DNA of 39,301 nucleotides, from NCBI RefSeq assembly GCF_009602535.1, contig NZ_WIQI01000019.1, positions 1 to 39,301 on the forward strand, written 5' to 3'. The notes beneath the pieces were generated by a model. It did not search any database, was not told the DNA's origin, and saw only the letters and a program-made list of their open reading frames with translations. This document shows positions 15,839 through 23,415 of the stretch, piece by piece. Origin of the DNA: Ornithinicoccus halotolerans (GTDB lineage: Bacteria; Actinomycetota; Actinomycetes; Actinomycetales; Dermatophilaceae). Made by a program: the position numbers and the translations under genes. Each line of letters starts with the position of its first letter. Within the stretch, counting starts at the first letter, position 1.

Positions 15839-16125
15839 CCCGCGGTCACCTCCAGCACCCCGCTGCCACCCGGCTCGACGACCCGCAGCACCCGGCCCAG
15901 GTCGTAGCGGTAACCACGCGCCGTCGCCTCCTGCCAGACGCCGACCAGGTAGCAGCCGACGGCCGCCATCGGGTCCGGTGCCGCACGGAACCGCTCCAGC
16001 TGCGGATGGCGGGTGTAGCCGCGGGTGCGGCCGGCCAGCACCGCCTGCGCCAGCAGCGCCTCCCGCCAGCCGGCCGTGAGCCCCTGTCGGTCCAGGTATC
16101 GCGGGTGCAACGACCAGAGACGCAC
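15676..16125 (-). CDS. Pyrimidine dimer DNA glycosylase (Pyr_excise-like) family protein
   Basis: 149-aa protein beginning VRLWSLHPRYLDRQGL and continuing with GWREALLAQAVLAGRTRGYTRHPQLERF. This is the pattern I associate with bacterial relatives of T4 endonuclease V, which cut DNA at UV-induced pyrimidine dimers. The first Thr of the phage enzyme is not conserved, so activity may differ. The GTG start at 16125 has AAGGAG six bases upstream; upstream in-frame codons overlap the divergent deacylase gene and are excluded. Its 3' end overlaps the DedA gene by 163 bases. The divergent YbaK gene starts 40 bases away. Confidence 0.68.
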   Translation of the reverse strand: MRLWSLHPRYLDRQGLTAGWREALLAQAVLAGRTRGYTRHPQLERFRAAPDPMAAVGCYLVGVWQEATARGYRYDLGRVLRVVEPGGSGVLEVTAGQLGFEWSRLRGKLAERSPAVLARWEEVEVPDPHPLFAVVPGPVAPWERAASAR

Positions 16126-16152
16126 GCGGGGCTCCTTGCGGTGGGAGGCGGC

Positions 16153-16158
16153 TACGGT
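16153..16158 (+). promoter_or_regulatory. Putative -10 element, leaderless
   Basis: TACGGT lies seven bases before the ATG at 16166 of the YbaK-family gene, with no Shine-Dalgarno sequence. Confidence 0.4.
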
Positions 16159-16165
16159 GGCCAGT

Positions 16166-16642
16166 ATGAGCGAGCCCCTCGAGCGCGGCGTGGCCGCGAT
16201 CGCCGCCTCCGGCATCAACCACGAGGTCACCCGGCACGGGCCGGTGCGCAGCCTTGCGGAGGCTGCGGCCGCTCGGGGCCTGCAGCCGCGAAACGTCATC
16301 AAGACGCTGGTGGTGCGGCGGGCCGAGGACGACTACCTGTTCGTGCTGGTCCCCGGCGACCGGGAGATCGCCTGGCCGCGGCTGCGCGCCGAGCTGGGCG
16401 TGAACCGGCTCTCCATGCCCGATGCCGCCCAGGCCCGGGAGGTGACCGGCTACGAGCGCGGGACCATCACCCCGTTCGGCTCGGCCCGCCCCTGGCCGGT
16501 CCTCGCCGACGCGACCCTCGCCGAGGACGGCCGGCTGGTCTCGATCGGTGGTGGCGCGCACGGGGTGGCGGTCACGGTCGCCGCCGCGGACCTGATCCGG
16601 GTGCTGGACGCCCGCGTCGCGGACGTGACCGACCCCGCCTGA
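16166..16642 (+). CDS. YbaK/EbsC family aminoacyl-tRNA deacylase
   Basis: 158-aa protein of the Cys-tRNA(Pro)/trans-editing family, which hydrolyses mischarged aminoacyl-tRNA. Conserved marks are the catalytic-site Lys46 in PRNVIKTLVVR, the VPGDREIAWPRLRAELG segment, the G-Y-E-R-G-T-I-T-P-F-G loop that lines the active site, and the SIGGGAHGVAV strand. Length is normal for YbaK/ProX single-domain members; which mischarged tRNA it clears is not evident. A good intrinsic terminator (16668-16691) follows. Confidence 0.85.
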   Translation: MSEPLERGVAAIAASGINHEVTRHGPVRSLAEAAAARGLQPRNVIKTLVVRRAEDDYLFVLVPGDREIAWPRLRAELGVNRLSMPDAAQAREVTGYERGTITPFGSARPWPVLADATLAEDGRLVSIGGGAHGVAVTVAAADLIRVLDARVADVTDPA

Positions 16643-16667
16643 CCCGACCCGCGGCGTTACCGGCAGG

Positions 16668-16691
16668 CCCGCGGGAACCTTTTCCCGCGGG
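16668..16691 (+). terminator. Intrinsic terminator after the YbaK-family gene
   Basis: CCCGCGGGAA and TTCCCGCGGG form a perfect 10-base stem around CCTT, followed by TTTGT. It starts 26 bases after the stop at 16642 and also lies near the convergent DUF2752 stop, so it may serve both directions. Confidence 0.8.
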
Positions 16692-16714
16692 TTTGTCCGG
16701 TCTGCCGCGGGCCG

Positions 16715-17197
16715 CTACGTCAGCCGGGAGAGAGCGGGCTCGGCGAACGGCAGGTTCCGCACCACCCAGAACACGACCACGAACCCCGTCATCACCAGCA
16801 CCGCCCTCGTGGAGGGCACCCACTCGGGCAGTCCCCGCGCGGCCCTGACCACCCAGCCCACCCACAGCACCAGGGCGACCGGGAGCAGCAGCACCACGAC
16901 CGGGTTCATGCCCAGGGCCAGGTCCAGCTCACCGTGGCTGAGGTGGTGCACCGCCCGCAGTCCGCCGCACCCGGGGCAGTACCAGCCGCTCAGCGTCAGG
17001 AACGGGCAGCCCGGGTAGTGGCCGGGCTCGTTCGGGTCGACCTGGTGCAGGTACCCCGTGAGCGCGGCCACCCCGGCACCGAGCAGCAGCGGGGTGCGCA
17101 GCCGACCCGGCGCACGCTGCCCCGCGGCACCGCCGGCCGGCCGCTCCCCCGAGGGGGGTGCCTGGCCGCCAGGGCGGGGCCGCGTGGGCGTGGTCAT
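16715..17197 (-). CDS. DUF2752 family membrane protein
   Basis: 160-aa protein. A Pro/Gly-rich N-terminus (residues 1-34) is followed by three or four hydrophobic segments (about 36-50, 97-118 and 132-150). The family motif is present: C64 in YPGCPF and C74-P-G-C77-G-G-L-R-A in a loop (GWYCPGCGGLRAVHHL), then G-x-x-x-A-L-G-M-N-P. The two cysteines may bind a metal or form a disulfide; the function of the family is unknown. It follows the DUF4190 gene by ten bases in the same direction and is probably cotranscribed. Confidence 0.82.
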   Translation of the reverse strand: MTTPTRPRPGGQAPPSGERPAGGAAGQRAPGRLRTPLLLGAGVAALTGYLHQVDPNEPGHYPGCPFLTLSGWYCPGCGGLRAVHHLSHGELDLALGMNPVVVLLLPVALVLWVGWVVRAARGLPEWVPSTRAVLVMTGFVVVFWVVRNLPFAEPALSRLT

Positions 17198-17207
17198 GAC
17201 AGCTGCG

Positions 17208-17750
17208 TCAGAACTCGGTGCCGGTGAAGCTGCCGCCGAACATGATGTTGAAGACGAAGCCGACCAGCCACAGCACCACCACGATGATGCCGATGATGAA
17301 GCCGGCCTGGCCGAGGCCGCCGTTGGTGGCGGTGCCGGCCGCGGCGGCGTCCTTGGACTTCTTGCCCAGGATGATCGCCGCGATGCCCAGCGGGCCGCAG
17401 CAGAAGCCGAGGATGCCGGTCACCAGCGCCCAGATGCCGAACTTGTTGTCCTGCTCGGGGTTCGCCCCGTAGCCGCCGGCTCCGGCCGGGTAGCCGGGCT
17501 GCCCGTAGGCGCCGGGCTGGCCCCAGCCCGCCTGCTGGCCGTACGGGCCAGGCGACGGCTGCTGCCCGTACGGCTGCTCCTGCCCCGGCTGCTGGCCGTA
17601 GGGCTGCTGACCGTAGGGCTGCTGACCGTGCGGCTCCTGCCCCGGCTGCTGGCCGTAGGGGTCCTGGCTGCCCTCGTCGCGCCCCTCGTCGCCACCGTAG
17701 GGGCCACCAGGCGGGGGCGGCGGGGGGTTCTGTCCGGGCGGGTTGGTCAT
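17208..17750 (-). CDS. DUF4190-type membrane protein with Gln/Pro/Tyr-rich repeat tail
   Basis: 180-aa protein. Residues 1-95 are a low-complexity cytoplasmic segment built from GQQPYGQQP repeats, typical of actinobacterial small membrane proteins. Residues 103-180 hold two membrane segments (IWALVTGILGFCCGPLGIAAIILG and FIIGIIVVVLWLVGFVF) separated by a small loop KKSKDAAAAGTA; the G-F-C-C-G-P-L-G-I-A-A-I-I-L-G motif matches DUF4190. It precedes the DUF2752 gene by ten bases. The function is unknown. ATG 17750 has GAGGGG upstream. Confidence 0.82.
   Translation of the reverse strand: MTNPPGQNPPPPPPGGPYGGDEGRDEGSQDPYGQQPGQEPHGQQPYGQQPYGQQPGQEQPYGQQPSPGPYGQQAGWGQPGAYGQPGYPAGAGGYGANPEQDNKFGIWALVTGILGFCCGPLGIAAIILGKKSKDAAAAGTATNGGLGQAGFIIGIIVVVLWLVGFVFNIMFGGSFTGTEF
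17596..17625. repeat. 15-bp tandem repeat in the DUF4190 gene
   Basis: Two perfect head-to-tail copies of CCGTAGGGCTGCTGA, flanked by degenerate copies over about 17540-17670. They encode the GQQPY repeats. Copy number change would stay in frame. Confidence 0.8.
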
Positions 17751-17876
17751 CTCGCTGTCCCCTCGTCATCAGGTCTCGGGCCCCGGGCCGGGCCACGTCC
17801 AGGCCAACCTAGTGAAGCCGGACGCCGTTGTCTGCTCGCCCCGCGGCCGGTCACCGGAGCCGCCCGGTGGCCCGGC

Positions 17877-19532
17877 TCACTCCTCCCGCATCGGCACGCG
17901 GACGCCGCGCTCGGCGGCTACCTCCTCGGCGCGGTCGTAGCCGGCGTCGACATGGCGGATCACGCCCATGCCGGGGTCGTTGGTGAGGACGCGCTCCAGC
18001 TTCTGCCGCGCCAGGTCGGTGCCGTCGGCGACCGTCACCTGCCCGGCGTGCAGCGACCGGCCCATGCCGACGCCGCCGCCGTGATGGATGGACACCCAGG
18101 AGGCACCGGAGGCGGTGTTGACCATGGCGTTCAGCAGCGGCCAGTCGGCGATGGCGTCCGAGCCGTCGGCCATCGCCTCGGTCTCCCGGTAGGGACTGGC
18201 GACCGAGCCGCAGTCCAGGTGGTCGCGGCCGATGACGATCGGGGCGGCGACCTCTCCACGTGCGACCATCTCGTTGAACAGCGCGCCGGTCCGCTCCCGC
18301 TCGCCGTAGCCCAGCCAGCAGATCCGGGCGGGCAACCCCTCGAACTGGACCCGCTCCTGGGCGCCGGTGAGCCACCGGTGCAGGCGCTCGTTGTCGGGGA
18401 ACAGCTCCATGACCGCCCGGTCGGTCGCCGCGATGTCGGCCGGGTCGCCGGAGAGCGCCACCCACCGGAACGGGCCCTTGCCCTCGCAGAACAGCGGCCG
18501 GATGTAGGCGGGCACGAACCCCGGGAACTCGAAGGCCCGCTCGAACCCGCCCTGGCGCGCCTCGTCCCGGATCGAGTTGCCGTAGTCGAACACCTCCGCA
18601 CCGGCGTCCAGGAACCCGACCATGGCCTCGACGTGCCGGGCCATCGAGGCCTGCGCGCGCTCGGTGAACTCCTCGGGCTTCTTCTCCGCGTACTCCTGCC
18701 AGTCCGCCAGCGCGACTCCCTCCGGCAGGTAGGACAGCGGGTCGTGCGCCGAGGTCTGGTCGGTGACGATGTCGACCTCGACGCCGCGGCGCAGCAGCTC
18801 GGGGAACACCTCCGCCGCGTTGCCGACGACGCCCACCGACACCGCCTCCCGGTCGGCCTTGGCGCGGGTCACCCGGTCGAGCGCGGCGTCCAGGGAGTCG
18901 GCCACCTCGTCCAGGTAGCGGCTGCGCACCCGCCGCCGCAGCCGCGCCTCGTCGACGTCGACGATGAGGCAGGTGCCGCCGTTGAGGGTGACCGCCAGCG
19001 GCTGCGCGCCGCCCATGCCGCCGCACCCGCCGGTGAGGGTCAGCGTCCCGGCCAGGCTGCCGCCGAACCGCTTGTCCGCCACGGCGGCGAACGTCTCGAA
19101 GGTGCCCTGCAGGATGCCCTGGGTGCCGATGTAGATCCAGGACCCGGCCGTCATCTGGCCGTACATCGTCAGCCCGAGCCGCTCCAGCCGCCGGAACTCC
19201 GGCCAGGTCGCCCAGTCGCCGACCAGGTTGGAGTTGGCCAGCAGCACCCGCGGCGCCCACTCGTGGGTGCGCAGCACGCCGACCGGCTTGCCGGACTGGA
19301 CCAGCATGGTCTCGTCCTCGCGCAGCTCGGTGAGGGTGCGCACCATCGCGTCGAAGGACCGCCAGTCACGGGCGGCCCGGCCGGTGCCGCCGTAGACGAC
19401 CAGGTCGTCGGGACGCTCGGCGACCTCGGGGTCGAGGTTGTTCATGAGCATCCGCAGCGGCGCCTCGGTCTGCCAGCTGCGGGCGGTCAGGGTGGTGCCG
19501 CGCGGGGCGCGGACGGGGCGGGCGCCTTCCAT
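17877..19532 (-). CDS. hutU: Urocanate hydratase
   Basis: 551-aa urocanase, close to the family length of about 555. It hydrates urocanate to imidazolonepropionate using tightly bound NAD+. Evidence: the N-terminal [16 protein letters not shown], the NAD-binding loop [19 protein letters not shown], the [11 protein letters not shown] segment that I take to hold the conserved active-site cysteine, and [21 protein letters not shown]. The C-terminal [16 protein letters not shown] completes the match. ATG 19532 has AAGGAG nine bases upstream. It lies 46 bases after hutH and is the second gene of this half-operon. Confidence 0.97.
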   Translation of the reverse strand: MEGARPVRAPRGTTLTARSWQTEAPLRMLMNNLDPEVAERPDDLVVYGGTGRAARDWRSFDAMVRTLTELREDETMLVQSGKPVGVLRTHEWAPRVLLANSNLVGDWATWPEFRRLERLGLTMYGQMTAGSWIYIGTQGILQGTFETFAAVADKRFGGSLAGTLTLTGGCGGMGGAQPLAVTLNGGTCLIVDVDEARLRRRVRSRYLDEVADSLDAALDRVTRAKADREAVSVGVVGNAAEVFPELLRRGVEVDIVTDQTSAHDPLSYLPEGVALADWQEYAEKKPEEFTERAQASMARHVEAMVGFLDAGAEVFDYGNSIRDEARQGGFERAFEFPGFVPAYIRPLFCEGKGPFRWVALSGDPADIAATDRAVMELFPDNERLHRWLTGAQERVQFEGLPARICWLGYGERERTGALFNEMVARGEVAAPIVIGRDHLDCGSVASPYRETEAMADGSDAIADWPLLNAMVNTASGASWVSIHHGGGVGMGRSLHAGQVTVADGTDLARQKLERVLTNDPGMGVIRHVDAGYDRAEEVAAERGVRVPMREE

Positions 19533-19578
19533 GATGGCTCTCCTTCGGTCGGTCTCGGCTGTGCACGTCGCGGCCCGC

Positions 19579-21156
19579 TCACCCGAGCGGACCGGTCACC
19601 TCTTCGGCCGCGGCACGGACCCGCCCGCCCGCGACCAGCTCCACGGCGGTCTCGACCTCCGGCGACAGCTGGCGGTCGGGGCCGGGGCCGGGCACGCCAG
19701 CCCCCCGCAGCAGCCGCACCACCGCGCCGGTGGCCGGCGACGGCTGCAACGGCGTGCGCAGCTCCAGCGCCCGCGCGGCGGCGAGCACCTCGACCGCCAG
19801 CACCCGGGTCAGCCCGTCGACGGCCCGGCGCAGCTTGCGCGCCGCTGACCAGCCCATCGACACGTGGTCCTCCTGCATCGCCGAGGAGGGGATCGAATCG
19901 ACGCTGGCCGGGACCGCCAGCCGCTTCAGCTCGGAGACCACCGCGGCCTGGGTGTACTGGGCGATCATCAGCCCGGAGTCCACGCCCGGGTCGTCGGCCA
20001 GGAACGGCGGGAGCCCGTGGTTGCGCGCCACGTCCAGGAACCGGTCGGTGCGCCGCTCGCTGATCCCGGCCACGTCGGCGGCCACGATCGCCAGGAAGTC
20101 CAGCACGTAGGCCACCGGGGCACCGTGGAAGTTGCCGTTGGACTCCACCCGACCGTCGGGCGTGACCACCGGGTTGTCCACGGCCGCGGCCAGCTCACGG
20201 GCGGCGACCTGGGCGGCGTGGGCCACCGTGTCCCGGGCGGCACCGTGCACCTGCGGGCTGCAGCGCAGCGAGTAGGCGTCCTGCACCCGGGTGCACTCCT
20301 CGGTCCGGTGGCTCTCCCGGATCGGGCTGCCGGCCATGAGGGCGCGCAGGTTCTGCGCGGAGACCGCCTGGCCGGGGTGGGGCCGCAGCCGGTGCAGGTC
20401 GGCGGCGAACACGTCGTCGGTGCCCAGCTGCCCCTCGACGCTCATCGCCGCGGCGACGTCCGCGGTGGCCAGCAGCCCCTCCAGGTCGTGCAGCGCCAGC
20501 AGCAGCATCCCGAGCATCCCGTCGGTGCCGTTGATGAGGGCCAGCCCCTCCTTCTCGGCCAGCTCGACCGGCTCGATGCCCGCGGCGGCGAGCGCCTCGG
20601 CCGCCTCGACCAGCTCGCCGCCGGTGTCGCGTACCTGCCCCTCCCCCATGACCGCGAGCGCGCAGTGCGCCAGCGGCGCGAGGTCGCCGGAGCAGCCCAG
20701 CGAGCCGTACTCGCGCACCACCGGCGTGATCCCGGCGTTGAGCAGCGCCGCGTAGGCCTCGGCGGTCCTCACCTGCACGCCGGTGCGGCCGGTGGCCAGC
20801 GTCGACAGCCGCAGCAGCATGGTCGCCCGGACCACCTCCCGCTCCACCTCGGGCCCGGAGCCGGCCGCGTGCGACCGGACCAGGCTGCGCTGCAGCTGGG
20901 CGCGGCGCTCCGCGGGGATGTGCGTGGTCGCCAGCGCCCCGAAGCCGGTCGAGATCCCGTAGTGCGGCTGCGGGTCGTCGGCCAGCTGCTCGATGACCCG
21001 CCGGCTCGCCGCGACCGCTGCCCGCGCCTCCTCGGCGAGGGTCACGGGCGCGTCCTGCCGGGCGACCGCCACCACCTCGGCCGGCGACAGCGGGCCGGTG
21101 CCGACGGTGACCTCGGTGGGCAGCGACGTGGGCGGGGAGGCGACAGAAGCGGTCAT
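19579..21156 (-). CDS. hutH: Histidine ammonia-lyase
   Basis: 525-aa lyase (histidine to urocanate and ammonia). The MIO cofactor region reads [16 protein letters not shown] with Cys155-Ser156-Gly157; many HALs have Ala-Ser-Gly here, but Cys-Ser-Gly occurs in actinobacterial forms as far as I recall. Tyr66 (HYGISTGFG) and the [38 protein letters not shown] motifs are intact. Start: ATG 21156 (MTASV); ATG 21165 three codons upstream is possible. The hut operator is 55 bases upstream of 21156, the same spacing as before the other half-operon, which favours this start. Confidence 0.96.
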   Translation of the reverse strand: MTASVASPPTSLPTEVTVGTGPLSPAEVVAVARQDAPVTLAEEARAAVAASRRVIEQLADDPQPHYGISTGFGALATTHIPAERRAQLQRSLVRSHAAGSGPEVEREVVRATMLLRLSTLATGRTGVQVRTAEAYAALLNAGITPVVREYGSLGCSGDLAPLAHCALAVMGEGQVRDTGGELVEAAEALAAAGIEPVELAEKEGLALINGTDGMLGMLLLALHDLEGLLATADVAAAMSVEGQLGTDDVFAADLHRLRPHPGQAVSAQNLRALMAGSPIRESHRTEECTRVQDAYSLRCSPQVHGAARDTVAHAAQVAARELAAAVDNPVVTPDGRVESNGNFHGAPVAYVLDFLAIVAADVAGISERRTDRFLDVARNHGLPPFLADDPGVDSGLMIAQYTQAAVVSELKRLAVPASVDSIPSSAMQEDHVSMGWSAARKLRRAVDGLTRVLAVEVLAAARALELRTPLQPSPATGAVVRLLRGAGVPGPGPDRQLSPEVETAVELVAGGRVRAAAEEVTGPLG

Positions 21157-21210
21157 GTCACCCATTGCAGCGCCCGAGCGGTCGCCGGGCGATCCCCGCG
21201 AGCCGGGCTG

Positions 21211-21228
21211 TGTCTCAGGTGCCAGACG
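21211..21228. promoter_or_regulatory. Putative hut operator 2 (IclR/HutR-like)
   Basis: TGTCTCAGGTGCCAGACG keeps the half-sites TGTC and TGCCAGAC of hut operator 1 (11067-11084). It lies 55 bases upstream of hutH and 33 bases upstream of the divergent PPOX gene. Confidence 0.6.
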
Positions 21229-21252
21229 TAGCGGTGGGGGTCTGCCGCTACG
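21227..21252. promoter_or_regulatory. Inverted repeat upstream of the PPOX gene
   Basis: CGTAGCGG and CCGCTACG form perfect 8-base arms around a 10-base spacer, overlapping the edge of hut operator 2. It also contains the probable -10 hexamer of the divergent PPOX gene, so a protein bound here could block that promoter. Confidence 0.35.
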
Positions 21253-21254
21253 CT
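21249..21254 (+). promoter_or_regulatory. Putative -10 element, leaderless
   Basis: TACGCT lies six bases before ATG 21261 of the PPOX gene. Confidence 0.4.
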
Positions 21255-21260
21255 GCCGCC

Positions 21261-21725
21261 ATGGCAGTCGCAACCACCGACCGCGTCGACCGTGCCGGGC
21301 TCGAGGAGTTCCTGCGCAGCCGCCACTTCGCCGTGCTGCAGACGGTGCGCCGCAACGGCGCGCCGCAGCTGTCCCCGGTCACCTGCGGGCTGGACCCCGA
21401 GGGGCGCCTGGTCATCAGCTCCTACCCGGAGCGCGCCAAGGTCCGGAACGCCCGGCGCGCCCCCCGGGTGAGCCTCTGCGTGCTCTCCGACGGCGGCGGA
21501 GACCCGTGGGTGCAGGTGGACGGCACCGCCGAGGTGCTGGACCTGCCGGAGGCGCTGGAGCCGCTGGTCGAGTACTTCCGCTCCATCAGCGGCGAGCACC
21601 CCGACTGGGACGAGTACCGGGAGGCGATGCAGCGGCAGGGCAAGTGCCTCATCCGGGTCACCATCACCGGGTGGGGACCGATCGCGACCGGTGGCTTCCC
21701 ACCCCGGGTGGCACCAGCACCCTGA
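21261..21725 (+). CDS. PPOX-class (F420/FMN-dependent) split-barrel protein
   Basis: 154-aa split beta-barrel protein of the pyridoxamine-phosphate-oxidase-like superfamily. The LRSRHFAVLQTVRRNGAPQLSPV block, GRLVISSYPERAKVRNARRAPRVSLCVL block and WVQVDGTAEVLD strand match the actinobacterial F420-dependent PPOX group. Such enzymes reduce diverse small molecules with F420H2; the substrate is not indicated. It is divergent from hutH and its 3' end overlaps the convergent ASCH gene by 62 bases. ATG 21261 follows a TACGCT hexamer by six bases, so the transcript may be leaderless. Confidence 0.83.
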   Translation: MAVATTDRVDRAGLEEFLRSRHFAVLQTVRRNGAPQLSPVTCGLDPEGRLVISSYPERAKVRNARRAPRVSLCVLSDGGGDPWVQVDGTAEVLDLPEALEPLVEYFRSISGEHPDWDEYREAMQRQGKCLIRVTITGWGPIATGGFPPRVAPAP

Positions 21726-22149
21726 ACCGCTCGAGGACCAGCCTCACCCCCTCGCCGTGCCCCGCCCGCCACGCGGGCAGGTCGGGGGCCTCCACCCCCT
21801 CGGCGGTCAGGTGCTCGGCGCCCACCTCCCCGACAGCGGCCACCCGCACCGCGGTGGTCGCCAGCAGCGCGCGGGGGCGGCCCGCGCTGTCGAGCAGGAT
21901 GGCCAGGTCCCCCGGCTGCGGCAGCTCGTCCTCGTCGCCGAAGTCCGACCGCGCGCTCGTCAGCGCCGACGCCCGCCCCTCCAGCACCAGCTCGACGAAC
22001 CGGTCGGCCTCCTCAGCGGTGTCCCCGTAGCACCACGCCGGCGGCGGCACCGTCTCGGTCACCGTGGGCCCGAGGTGCGCGCGGGCCGGGTTGAGGCCCG
22101 CCCGCACCCGGGCGTTCTCCCAGAACGCGTCGATCTCGGTCCGGCTCAT
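21664..22149 (-). CDS. ASCH-domain protein
   Basis: 161-aa protein. The N-terminal IDAFWENARVRAGL, the central WCYGDTAEEADRFVELVLEGRASAL and the acidic E-D-E-L-P-Q-P-G-D-L-A-I-L-L segment, followed by a beta strand ending V-A-A-V-G-E, match ASCH (PUA-like) proteins that probably bind RNA. Some relatives hydrolyse N4-acylcytidines. The C-terminal half from about residue 115 diverges. It converges with the PPOX gene and is divergent from the YjbR gene. A minus-strand TACGGT lies six bases before ATG 22149. Confidence 0.78.
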   Translation of the reverse strand: MSRTEIDAFWENARVRAGLNPARAHLGPTVTETVPPPAWCYGDTAEEADRFVELVLEGRASALTSARSDFGDEDELPQPGDLAILLDSAGRPRALLATTAVRVAAVGEVGAEHLTAEGVEAPDLPAWRAGHGEGVRLVLERFRVLVPPGVGSHRSRSVPTR

Positions 22150-22155
22150 CTGCCG

Positions 22156-22161
22156 ACCGTA
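22156..22161 (-). promoter_or_regulatory. Putative -10 element, leaderless
   Basis: Minus-strand TACGGT lies six bases before ATG 22149 of the ASCH gene; no Shine-Dalgarno sequence. Confidence 0.4.
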
Positions 22162-22191
22162 GTAGCCCTACCGCGGGGCCGGAAACCCTCA

Positions 22192-22197
22192 TACCCT
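22192..22197 (+). promoter_or_regulatory. Putative -10 element, leaderless
   Basis: TACCCT lies six bases before ATG 22204 of the MmcQ/YjbR gene. Confidence 0.4.
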
Positions 22198-22203
22198 GGA
22201 ACT

Positions 22204-22575
22204 ATGGCCACGCTCGAGGAGCTGCGCACCGCCGCGACGGCCCTGCCGGGGACCGAGGAGGGCGTCCACGTCGACATGCCGGCGTTCTCGGTGCGGGGCA
22301 GACCCTACGCGCTGCTCTGTCGCGACAGCCGGGTGGAGCTCCTGGTCAACCAGGGGATGGCCGACGCCGCCGTGGCGACCCACCCGCGGGCGGAGCACCT
22401 GCGGCAGCGGGGCGAGCGGATCGGCATCGTGGTCCCGCTGGTGGACCTGGACGACGAGGACCTGGAGTACCTCCTGCACAGCGCGTGGGCCTGCCACGCC
22501 CCGCGCGACCTGGTGCTCGACCACGCCCGCCGGGGCGGTAGCAGCGGAGCCCCCGCCGACGACGCCTCCCGGTGA
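22204..22575 (+). CDS. MmcQ/YjbR family protein
   Basis: 123-aa protein of the MmcQ/YjbR (CyaY-like fold) family, proposed DNA-binding proteins of unknown role. Seen: the N-terminal LEELRTAATALPGTEEGVH, the AFSVRGRPYALLCRDSRVELLV strands, and the C-terminal DDEDLEYLLHSAWACHAPRDLV. Its stop overlaps the GTG of the IclR gene (GTGA, 22572-22575), so the two are coupled, although their biochemical roles look unrelated. A TACCCT hexamer six bases before the ATG suggests a leaderless transcript. Confidence 0.8.
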   Translation: MATLEELRTAATALPGTEEGVHVDMPAFSVRGRPYALLCRDSRVELLVNQGMADAAVATHPRAEHLRQRGERIGIVVPLVDLDDEDLEYLLHSAWACHAPRDLVLDHARRGGSSGAPADDASR

Positions 22576-23405
22576 GCGCGGGCGGCGCCAGGCCGCGGCG
22601 CAACGCACCCGCCGCGGCGCACGCCCTGTCCGTGCTCACCCTGCTGGCCCGCCACGCCGGCCCGATGCCGGCCGCCGCCATCGCCCGGGAGCTGGGGCTG
22701 CCGCGGTCCAGCACCTACCACCTGCTCACCGTGCTGGCCGACCGTGGCTTCGTGGTGCACCTGCCGGAGGAGCGCCGCTACGGGCTGGGGGTCGCCGCCT
22801 ACGAGCTGGGGTCGGCCTACTCCCGGCAGCAGCCGCTGGAGCGGCTGGGGCGCCCGCTGCTGACCCGGCTGGCCGACCGCACCGGCCACAACGCCCACCT
22901 GGTCGTGCTGCACGGGCGCGACGTGCTCTACCTGCTGGAGGAGCGTGTCGCCGGCCGGCCCTCGCTGGTCACCGACGTGGGGGTCCGGCTCCCGGCCACG
23001 CTGACCGCCAGCGGGCTGGCGATCCTCGCCGCGCTCCCCGCACCTCAGGTGCGGGCGCTCTACCCGGAGCCGGACGCCTTCGTGCAGCGCCACGGTTCCG
23101 GCCCCACCTCGCTGGCGCGGTTGCGGCCGCTGCTGAGCCGGGTACGGGCCGACGGCTACGCCCAGGAGGTCGGCTCGGTCACCCCCGGGCTCGCGTCGGT
23201 CGGCGCGCCGGCCCTCGACCACACCGGCCACCCGGTCGCCGGGGTGGCGACCACCTACCCCGTCGAGGAGGTCGACGACCACGAGAGGACCCGCCTGGTG
23301 CAGGCGGTCCGCCGCTGCGCGCGGGAGCTGTCCACCCGCCTCGGGCACGGCCGCCCCCCGCCGGCTCAGGTCGGCCGGTCGCCCTCGGCCGACCGCCGCG
23401 CCTAG
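22572..23405 (+). CDS. IclR family transcriptional regulator; candidate HutR
   Basis: 277-aa regulator. The winged helix-turn-helix (about residues 12-75) reads ALSVLTLLARHAGPMPAAAIARELGLPRSSTYHLLTVLADRGFV, followed by the IclR effector domain (about 80-255) with HLVVLHGRDVLYLLEER and the G-x-A-S-V-G-A-P core. IclR-type HutR controls histidine use in corynebacteria (recalled from the literature). This gene lies about 1.4 kb from hutH, and HutR-like palindromes precede both hut half-operons here, so it is the best candidate for their regulator. The assignment is inference from position and motif. GTG 22572 overlaps the upstream stop. Confidence 0.86.
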   Translation: MSAGGARPRRNAPAAAHALSVLTLLARHAGPMPAAAIARELGLPRSSTYHLLTVLADRGFVVHLPEERRYGLGVAAYELGSAYSRQQPLERLGRPLLTRLADRTGHNAHLVVLHGRDVLYLLEERVAGRPSLVTDVGVRLPATLTASGLAILAALPAPQVRALYPEPDAFVQRHGSGPTSLARLRPLLSRVRADGYAQEVGSVTPGLASVGAPALDHTGHPVAGVATTYPVEEVDDHERTRLVQAVRRCARELSTRLGHGRPPPAQVGRSPSADRRA

Positions 23406-23408
23406 CGT
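23403..23408 (+). promoter_or_regulatory. Putative -10 element, leaderless
   Basis: TAGCGT lies seven bases before ATG 23416 of the quinone oxidoreductase gene; it overlaps the end of the IclR gene (stop at 23403-23405). Confidence 0.35.
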
Positions 23409-23415
23409 GGGGACC

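Noticed and set aside
15932-15940. Extra TGCCAGACG hut-like half-site
   Set aside because: It lies inside a coding region and lacks the paired TGTC five bases upstream.
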